Assembly (NCBI GenBank): GCA_038255145.1
Contig: JBBSLP010000056.1
Span: forward strand, 1 to 41,587
Reading direction: 5' to 3'
Length of the DNA stretch: 41,587 bases
From: WHTX01 sp038255145
Lineage (GTDB): Bacteria; Actinomycetota; Acidimicrobiia; Acidimicrobiales; CAIXPF01
Both the position numbers and the translations under genes were made by a program. How positions within the stretch are numbered: the stretch's first letter is position 1; each line of letters starts with the position of its first letter. A model generated the notes under the pieces. That model saw nothing but the letters and a program-made list of their open reading frames with translations, made no database searches and was not told the DNA's origin. This document shows positions 17,196 through 22,971 of the stretch, piece after piece.

Positions 17196-17263
17196 CCCCT
17201 TCTGCGACCTCTCTGCGACCTCGACGTGCTGCGGGCGGCGGCCGACCAGAGGTCACCTGCACT

Positions 17264-17308
17264 GACGGTGTCCGCTACGCCATCGAGGGGTTCACGAAGC
17301 TGGAGTAG
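17264..17308 (+). repeat. 45-bp repeat, copy 2 (gene 3' end fragment)
   Basis: Codes DGVRYAIEGFTKLE and a stop, the same 15-codon end as 16661-16705. Nothing recognisable lies before about 17246, so this is a 3' fragment of a related gene. Confidence 0.8.
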
Positions 17309-17359
17309 GGCACACCAAGTACAGTCGACGTCACCGAGGGGACAGGGGGGCTGGGCGCC

Positions 17360-17806
17360 ATGTCCGAGGCGGTCGTCGATTCAGTAGTGGAAGAGAAGGT
17401 CCGGGCGGTGCTCGCGAGCCTCCCGGCGTTGTACGTCAGCACGACGTCCGGGAACGAGCCATGGTTGGCGGCAGGGTTCTTCGCCGAGTCCGACCCGTTC
17501 ACGCTGGTCATGGTCCTAGAAGCTGCGGGGCGGACGCTGACCAACATCCGGAGCAATCCGCGGGTGTCACTCATGGTGTCCTCCGGCGCCCCCTTCGAAC
17601 CGTTCGTGCAAGGCTCGGCTGACGCGGTGATTCTGACCGGGGGCGAGGAGACCGAGGAGGTGAAGCAAGCCCTCCTCCGGAAGGCCCCACAGATCGACTC
17701 GATGCTCGACTACCCGCTAGAGGCTGTCCGCTTCAAGGTCCGGTCCTGGCGAGTGACCGACGTCCCAAACGGCTGGATCCCAGGCAAAGAGCTGGTCGCT
17801 CCCTAG
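17360..17806 (+). CDS. Pyridoxamine 5'-phosphate oxidase-like split-barrel protein
   Basis: A 148-residue protein with the pattern of FMN-binding split-barrel oxidoreductases: VRAVLASLPALYVSTTSGNEPWLAAGFFAE, then FTLVMVLEAAGRTLTNIRSNPRVSLMVS, then the GSADAVIL strand and the C-terminal FKVRSWRVTDVPNGW. Members use FMN, F420 or haem, or simply bind a flavin; which applies here is not clear. The length fits a single-domain member. ATG at 17360 is preceded by a G-rich stretch (GGGGGGCTGGG). It stands alone between the accessory remnants and converges on the minus-strand remnant at 17815. Confidence 0.75.
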   Translation: MSEAVVDSVVEEKVRAVLASLPALYVSTTSGNEPWLAAGFFAESDPFTLVMVLEAAGRTLTNIRSNPRVSLMVSSGAPFEPFVQGSADAVILTGGEETEEVKQALLRKAPQIDSMLDYPLEAVRFKVRSWRVTDVPNGWIPGKELVAP

Positions 17807-17814
17807 CGGCCCAC

Positions 17815-18483
17815 TCACCTCGACGAATCCGAAAGCCACCAACGTGAGGTGGCTACCGTCCGCACCTCACGCCGCTGGTCCGGCGTCACCGGGCGTGGAC
17901 GAGCCGCCTCCTGCCGGTGGGGCTTCTGCCAGCGCCCTGCCAGCCCCGCACGCTCCCGGTCCCACACCCGCATCTCGGCCGCTCCAGTGACGTGAGCACG
18001 CCCAAGAGGACGGCCAGGAAGGCGTGGGCGCCCTCGATGCCGCCGTCCTCGGCCGCCTGGCACACCTGGGGTGTCACCTCGGGCACGCACAACAACAGGG
18101 CGTCTCGTCGGCGTCGAGGTCTTCCAACTCGTCAGCCTCGCCCTCGTCGTTAACGAGCTGGTCGTCGGTACGGACCCTGAGTCCGAGCTGTTCCCGCATG
18201 CCGACCGTTCAGCGGACACGGTGCCGACCGCTGGTGACCGTGGCGTACTCCTGTCACCGTTCCTGGGCCCGGGCGTCCCCATCGACGGACCGCTCCCGCA
18301 ACTCGAACGGGGAGCACCGACCAGCACGGCCGACCTTGCATCAGGACGGGCCACCTCCATGGCAGCCCCGTGGATCAGGTCCTTGGTCAGGTAGCCGGCG
18401 GCTTCATCGCCCTGGCCCTGGCCCAAAACGTCGACTCGCACACTGGAGTTCCCCCACGTTTTCCGGAGTCGGTTGGTGTTCAT
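17815..18483 (-). pseudogene. Probable replication-initiator remnant
   Basis: The only recognisable part is near the start of this minus-strand frame (about 18459-18364): WGNSSVRVDVLGQG followed by GDEAAGYLTKDLIHGA. It resembles the GYLTKYL/AKYATK block of replication initiators (RepSA-like) of actinobacterial integrative elements. The rest reads as arginine- and proline-rich sequence typical of a wrong frame. In another frame a short acidic stretch (TDDQLVNDEGEADELEDLDADE, near 18170-18100) looks more coding-like. It overlaps the 3' end of the excisionase-like gene. It is a degraded fragment at best. Confidence 0.3.
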
Positions 18484-18640
18484 CGTTCAGTTCTTGCAGT
18501 AATCGTTCGAGTTCGCTGACCGGGATCCGCACGCTGGTGCCGATGCGGACAACTCCGAGTTCGCCGGCTTCGATCGACCGTCGGATGGTGCGGGCCGACA
18601 CTGACAGCCGGTCAGCGGCCGTTGTGGTGGAGACCGCCAT
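18404..18640 (-). CDS. Excisionase-type helix-turn-helix protein
   Basis: A 78-residue protein. MAVSTTTAADRLSVSARTIRRSIEAGELGVVRIGTSVRIPVSELERLL is a MerR-like excisionase fold: an HTH (AADRLSVSARTIRRSI) then a beta wing (VVRIGTSVRIPVSEL). Such proteins direct excision of integrative elements or act as small regulators. ATG at 18640 begins the domain; a longer in-frame start at 18685 is possible. The tail after ELNDEHQPTPENVG does not look conserved and may come from a rearrangement with the replication-initiator remnant. No integrase is present in the window. Confidence 0.7.
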   Translation of the reverse strand: MAVSTTTAADRLSVSARTIRRSIEAGELGVVRIGTSVRIPVSELERLLQELNDEHQPTPENVGELQCASRRFGPGPGR

Positions 18641-18759
18641 CTCGTTGATGTGGCCATTGCCCGACCGGTCAGCAGGGGCGTCCATGTTTGTCCACCGTGG
18701 GCCACTACTGACCGCTCGGGCTGCACTGATGAACACTTCCCGCAACAACGCTGTCAATG

Positions 18760-18818
18760 GTCACCCTGGTGACATCCCGCGGCGCGGGCCAGGGCCGTGT
18801 CCTTCTCAGGACACGGCC
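18760..18818. repeat. Operator-like palindrome and 10-bp hairpin
   Basis: GTCACCCTGGTGAC (18760-18773) is a 14-bp inverted repeat. GGCCGTGTCC (18793-18802) pairs exactly with GGACACGGCC (18809-18818) over a 6-nt loop and could terminate transcription. Nothing else was recognised in the 327-bp gap 18641-18967 between the excisionase-like gene and the LLM gene. Confidence 0.5.
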
Positions 18819-18967
18819 GCTGGTCGTCTCCGTGGCCGGACAGGCTCCGACAGGCCGGGCGCGCCTTGCGGCACCACCGCGGCCCCAGCCGCGGTTGACC
18901 GCCGGGTGGTCCGTGGTGGAGGTTCTGGCCCACGTCGGCCGCAACGGCCGTTCGGGGGGAGGGCATC

Positions 18968-19864
18968 GTGGACATCGGACTGTTCGGCTTCATCGACACC
19001 ATCGAGGGCATCACCGCGTCGCTGGAAGGGGCAGAGCGTGACGGCTTCGCCAGCTACTGGATCCCCCAGGCCTTCGGCATGGACACCCTCACCGTCATCG
19101 CCTCGGTCGGTCCCAAGGTCCCCGGCCTGCGCCTGGCCACCGCCGTCGTGCCCACCTACCCCCGACACCCCATGGCCCTGGCCCAGCAGGCCCTGACCAC
19201 CAACCTGCTCGTCGACGGGCGGCTGACCCTGGGTGTGGGTCCGTCGCACAAGCCCGTGGTCGAGGGCAGCTGGGGCATCTCCTTCGACCGCCCCATCCGC
19301 CACCTCGACGAGTACCTGCACGCCCTGAACGAATCCCTCGGCCAGAAGCCCCGCTACCGGGGTGAGACCCTGTCGGCCAAGGGTGACCTGTCTGTGCCCG
19401 GCGCGCCCGTGCCCAAGGTGCTGGTCTCGGCCCTGGGGCCGCAGTTGCTGAAGCTGACCGGAGCGGTCGCCGACGGCACCATCACGTGGATGACGGGCCC
19501 GAACACGGTGCGCGACCTCACCGTGCCCACCATCACCGAGGCCGCGGCCGCCGCCGGGCGCCCCGCCCCCGAGGTGGTCGTGGGCATCCCCGTGTGCGTG
19601 ACCGACGACCCCGCCGACACCCTGGCCCGGGCCAACCGCAGCTTCGCCATGTACGGCACCCTGCCTTCGTACCGGGCCATGTTGGACCGCGAGGGCTACG
19701 ACGGCCCCGGCGAGATCGCCATCATCGGTGACGCCGACACCGTGGGCGAACGCATCATGGCCTTCGCCGACCTGGGCACCACCACCTTCGCTGCGTCGGA
19801 GTTCGGCAGCCGCGACCAGCGCGAGGCCACCCGCGCGCTGCTCGTGAGCCTGCTGGCCCGCTGA
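18968..19864 (+). CDS. LLM-class F420-dependent oxidoreductase
   Basis: A 298-residue luciferase-like TIM-barrel protein. The first strand reads MDIGLFGFIDTIEGI, followed by AERDGFASYWIPQAFGMDTLTVIASVG, LRLATAVVPTYPRHPMALAQQALTTNLLVDGRLTLGVGPSHKPV and, near the end, GYDGPGEIAIIGDADTVGERI and TTFAASEF. The RLTLGVGPSH block is typical of the F420-using branch (TIGR03564-like) of this superfamily. The substrate is unknown. GTG at 18968 has GGGGGAGGG about 5 nt upstream. No flanking gene on the same strand is close enough to suggest an operon. Confidence 0.88.
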   Translation: MDIGLFGFIDTIEGITASLEGAERDGFASYWIPQAFGMDTLTVIASVGPKVPGLRLATAVVPTYPRHPMALAQQALTTNLLVDGRLTLGVGPSHKPVVEGSWGISFDRPIRHLDEYLHALNESLGQKPRYRGETLSAKGDLSVPGAPVPKVLVSALGPQLLKLTGAVADGTITWMTGPNTVRDLTVPTITEAAAAAGRPAPEVVVGIPVCVTDDPADTLARANRSFAMYGTLPSYRAMLDREGYDGPGEIAIIGDADTVGERIMAFADLGTTTFAASEFGSRDQREATRALLVSLLAR

Positions 19865-20062
19865 GCGGACCGCTCCCCCGCCGGGGGCTGGGGCCGGTGG
19901 CCAGGGGCGGGGTCTCGGCGGCTGAGCTGGGCAACAGTGCAGCAAGGGCCACCGTGGCGGTGGTTCATCCTTCAGTGTTGCTCTCGGGCACCCTCCACGG
20001 TCGCCCCGGGCGCCGGGCCGGCCACCCATGGTCGCAGTCGGCTCAGGGCCACCGGCCACCAG

Positions 20063-20117
20063 GGGCTTTCGCGAAAGGCTGTGAACCGCCGAGGTCCACT
20101 GCCCTTCGCGAAAGCCC
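20063..20117. promoter_or_regulatory. Paired TTCGCGAA palindromes forming a larger inverted repeat
   Basis: CTTTCGCGAAAG (20066-20077) is a perfect 12-bp palindrome, and CTTCGCGAAAG (20104-20114) repeats its core 37 bp away. The flanks also mirror each other: GGGCTTTCGCGAA (20063-20075) is complementary to 20105-20117. Two operator sites are the likeliest reading. They lie in the 484-bp gap 19865-20348, about 230 bp before the thiolase-like gene. Nothing else was recognised in that gap apart from short GC-rich inverted repeats. Confidence 0.55.
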
Positions 20118-20348
20118 GCAGATCAACCTGCAGCCACCCGTTGGCGGAGATGCTCGCACCGGCGGCGTGGCCTGCGGAGGCCAGCCCAACGGCTGACCCG
20201 CGCCCATCGGCGGCGGGGGCGTCGCACAACGGGCGGCGGCCCCCGGCTGCCACCGTCGCCGGTAAGGTGCGGCGCGATGGCCGGGGGGTCTGGCCACGGG
20301 GAGGGGTGCACCGATGGCTGTCACCAGGCCAGATCGTCAGGGGACACG

Positions 20349-21548
20349 TTGAGCGGGGTGCGGGGCTGGGCCGCCGTGACCGGGGTGGCCGAGCGCAAGC
20401 CCACGCGGTGGACCGACGGCGAGACGACCATGGACATGTTCGCCCGCACCGGCCTCGAAGCCGTGGCCGACGCCGGGCTCGAACTGTCCGACATCGACGG
20501 GATCATCGCCCACCCCATGGGCGGCATCCCCATGCTCGTGCCCTCCACCCTCATCGAGGCCATGGGCATCAGGGCCAACTTCGCCGAGACCGTCGACCTG
20601 GGCGGGGCCACGGGAGCGGGCATGGTGTGGCGGGCCGCAGCGGCCATCCACGCCGGCCAGGCCCGGGCCGTGCTGTGCGTGACCGCGGCCCGGCGCCAGC
20701 GGCGCACCCCCAAGGCCGAGGGCGAGGCCCGACCGACCAAGAAGCCGGGCGGCTACTCCGGGGGCGGGGACCGCACGGCCTGGTCCGAGTTCGAGACCCC
20801 CTTCGGCAACGTGGGCGCCAACATCGGCTACGCCATGATCGCCCAGCGCTACATGCACGAGTACGGCGTCGAGCCCGAACAGCTGGCCAAGATCGCCGTG
20901 CACCAGCGGGACAACGCCTGCGTGAACCCCGACGCCATCTTCTACGGCCAGCCCATCACCGTCGACGACGTGCTGGCCTCGCCCATGGTGGCCGATCCCC
21001 TCCACCTGCTGGAGATCGTCATGCCCGCGGCGGGCGCCGCTGCCCTGGTCGTGGTCCACCCCGACCTCGTGCGCGACCGCCCGGCGGCCTGGCTGCTGGG
21101 TGCGGGTGAGCGCACGACCCACAAGACCATCACCTATGCCCCCTCGCTCATGGACACGGCGGTGAAACCCGCCGCGGACCGGGCCTTCGAGCAGGCCGGC
21201 ATCGGTCGGGACCGCATCGGCTTGGCCTCGCTCTACGACTGCTACACCATCACCGTGCTGCTCACCCTGGAAGAGGCCGGCTTCTGCGGCCGGGGCGAGG
21301 GTGGCGCCTTCGTCGACGGCCACGACCTGCGCTGGAACGGCGACTTCCCCCTCAACACCCACGGCGGCCAGCTGTCCTTCGGTCAGCCCGGACTCGCCGG
21401 GGGCATGAGCCACGTGACCGAGGCCGTGCGCCAGGTGCAGCACCGCAGCGGTGACCGCCAGGTGGCCGACCTGGAGTTCGCCTTCGTCAACGGCAACGGG
21501 GGGATCATGTCCGAGGAGTGCGCCCTGGTGCTGGGGGTCGAGCCGTGA
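20349..21548 (+). CDS. Thiolase-fold protein lacking the nucleophilic Cys (SCP2-thiolase/Ltp2 aldolase-like)
   Basis: About 399 residues with the thiolase fold. VRGWAAVTGVAERKPTRW and DMFARTGLEAVADAGLELSDIDGI begin it, and NTHGGQLSFGQPGLAGGMSHVTEAVRQVQ and FVNGNGGIMSEECALVL end it. Where thiolases have the nucleophilic Cys (DxxCxSG) this protein has DLGGATGAG, so it cannot be a classical thiolase. SLYDCYTITVLLTLEEAGFC resembles the YDCFT region of Ltp2-type retro-aldolases of steroid side-chain degradation, which also lack the Cys and need a DUF35 partner. Here a DUF35 gene overlaps the stop codon. TTG at 20349 follows GGGGACA; GTG at 20358 is an alternative. An aldolase or acyl-CoA cleavage role is inference. 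Confidence 0.85.
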   Translation: MSGVRGWAAVTGVAERKPTRWTDGETTMDMFARTGLEAVADAGLELSDIDGIIAHPMGGIPMLVPSTLIEAMGIRANFAETVDLGGATGAGMVWRAAAAIHAGQARAVLCVTAARRQRRTPKAEGEARPTKKPGGYSGGGDRTAWSEFETPFGNVGANIGYAMIAQRYMHEYGVEPEQLAKIAVHQRDNACVNPDAIFYGQPITVDDVLASPMVADPLHLLEIVMPAAGAAALVVVHPDLVRDRPAAWLLGAGERTTHKTITYAPSLMDTAVKPAADRAFEQAGIGRDRIGLASLYDCYTITVLLTLEEAGFCGRGEGGAFVDGHDLRWNGDFPLNTHGGQLSFGQPGLAGGMSHVTEAVRQVQHRSGDRQVADLEFAFVNGNGGIMSEECALVLGVEP

Positions 21549-21988
21549 CCACGACCGACCGTGATGCCGCCACCGGCACCGTGCGCCGACCCCGCCCCCA
21601 TCCCACCGAGATCACCCGCCCGTTCTGGGAGGCCACCGGCCGGGGCGCCTTCCTGATCCAGCGCTGCGGGGCGTGTGGGACGGCGCAGTTCTACCCCAAG
21701 ATCAGCTGCACGACGTGTGGCTCGTTCGACCTCCACGACGAGGAGGCCTCGGGCAAGGGCACCGTGTTCACCTTCAGCGTGGCCCGCCGCCCCACCCACC
21801 CCGCCTTCAACGAGGCCGGCGACTACGTGGTGGCCATCGTGGAACTGGCCGAAGGCCCCCACGTGACCACCAACATCGTGGGCTGCGCCCCCGAATCCGT
21901 CGAGGTGGCCATGCCCGTGCAGCTGACCTTCGAGCCCGTCGGCGAGGACGGCTACGCCCTACCCCTGTTCCGGCCCGCCCCCGACTGA
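21545..21988 (+). CDS. DUF35 OB-fold protein with zinc ribbon
   Basis: A 147-residue partner of thiolase-like enzymes. After EITRPFWEATGRGAFLIQR comes a rubredoxin-like zinc ribbon, Cys41-x2-Cys44-x10-Cys55-x2-Cys58, then an OB fold (GKGTVFTFSVARRPTHPAF, GDYVVAIVELAEG, VTTNIVG, MPVQLTFEPV). GTG at 21545 overlaps the TGA of the thiolase-like gene (GTGA), indicating translational coupling and a 1:1 complex. In known pairs the DUF35 protein stabilises or completes the active site of the thiolase-like subunit. Confidence 0.9.
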   Translation: MTTTDRDAATGTVRRPRPHPTEITRPFWEATGRGAFLIQRCGACGTAQFYPKISCTTCGSFDLHDEEASGKGTVFTFSVARRPTHPAFNEAGDYVVAIVELAEGPHVTTNIVGCAPESVEVAMPVQLTFEPVGEDGYALPLFRPAPD

Positions 21989-22012
21989 CTCCACCGGCGC
22001 ACACCCCCGTCG

Positions 22013-22067
22013 GCCGAACTGAACGCACGAGCCCGTCGGGGAGACGGGTGGACGCGTTCAGTTCGGC
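22013..22067. terminator. Bidirectional nested-hairpin terminator
   Basis: GCCGAACTGAACGC (22013-22026) is perfectly complementary to 22054-22067, and CCCGTC/GACGGG (22032-22037 and 22043-22048) forms a second stem inside. It lies between the convergent ends of the DUF35 and Bax1-I genes. Confidence 0.75.
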
Positions 22068-22073
22068 TGCGGA

Positions 22074-22889
22074 TCAGCGGCGCAGCTTGGACAGCAGGCG
22101 CAGCAGCTCGAGGTACAGCCAGACCAGGGTGAGCACGAGGCCGAAGGCGGCGTACCACTCCATGCGCTTGGGGGCGGCGGCCTCGACGTTGCGCTGCACG
22201 AAGTCGAAGTCCAGCAGCAGGTTCGACGAAGCGATGCCCACCACGACCAGGCTGAAGCCGATGCCGATCAGCGACGGGCTGTTGATGAAGCCGACCGAGC
22301 CACCGAACAGCTGGGCGATGAAGCCGACCACGTAGACGACGGCGACGGCTCCGGTGGCCACCATGATGCCCATGCGCAGGCGGGGGGTGACCTTGATGAG
22401 GCCGGTGGCGAAGGCCACCAGCATCAGGGCGAACACCGCAAGCGTCAGGGCGACGGCCTGGAGCACGATGCCCGGGTACTGGACCTCGAACAGGCGGGAG
22501 ATGGCACCCAGGACGAGGCCCTCGGCCGCGGCGTACAGGGGAGCGGTGAAGCGGGCCCAGGCCGGGCGCACGATGGTGGCGATGGCCAGGCCCAGCCCGG
22601 CGAGCAGGGCGATGAACAGCCAGCCCGGTGTCGAGCCCGCCGACAGCTCGGTGGGCGGCTTGACCTGGGACCAGCCGAAGGTGGCCGTGGCCAGGAGCAC
22701 GACGAACAGCAGACCGGTGGCTCGAGCCACACCGCCCACGGTCATGGCCCGGTAGCCACGCCACGGGGACACGGGCCCATCCGAGATCGGTGGTGTCCGG
22801 GTGCCGGCGCCTCCGGGCGCCGAACTGGCCGCAGCGGCGGCCTCGCGCTTGAAGATGCGCTCGTCGAGGGCCGGGTTGAGTGAGCTCAC
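22074..22889 (-). CDS. Bax inhibitor-1/YccA family membrane protein
   Basis: A 271-residue integral membrane protein. A soluble N-terminus of about 45 residues (SSLNPALDERIFKREAAA) is followed by about seven hydrophobic segments, including ATGLLFVVLLATATFGW, GWLFIALLAGLGLAIATIV, LVLGAISRLFEVQYPGIVLQAV, MGIMVATGAVAVVYVVGFIAQLF and the final WYAAFGLVLTLVWLYLELLRLL. The conserved FDFVQRNVEAAAPKRMEWYAAFGL region before the last helix carries the acidic residues typical of the family. Bacterial relatives are pH-sensitive calcium-leak channels (YetJ) or protease modulators (YccA). GTG at 22889 gives the familiar MSSLNP start; a TTG at 22898 is in frame. Confidence 0.88.
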   Translation of the reverse strand: MSSLNPALDERIFKREAAAAASSAPGGAGTRTPPISDGPVSPWRGYRAMTVGGVARATGLLFVVLLATATFGWSQVKPPTELSAGSTPGWLFIALLAGLGLAIATIVRPAWARFTAPLYAAAEGLVLGAISRLFEVQYPGIVLQAVALTLAVFALMLVAFATGLIKVTPRLRMGIMVATGAVAVVYVVGFIAQLFGGSVGFINSPSLIGIGFSLVVVGIASSNLLLDFDFVQRNVEAAAPKRMEWYAAFGLVLTLVWLYLELLRLLSKLRR

Positions 22890-22971
22890 GGCCGCCAACC
22901 TACGCCCCGCCGGCCCCTCACACCGCGCGCACCGGGGCCCGCCCCTACGAGACCCCCGACAAGACGGCTAC

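Noticed and set aside
16661..17308. The 45-bp repeats as attL/attR of an integrated element
   Set aside because: Four mismatches, two of which change residues, and weaker homology continuing upstream suggest two related gene ends rather than a recombination site. No integrase is present.
18760..18960. tRNA gene or remnant as an integration site beside the excisionase
   Set aside because: The GC-rich hairpins do not form a cloverleaf and no T-arm consensus was found.
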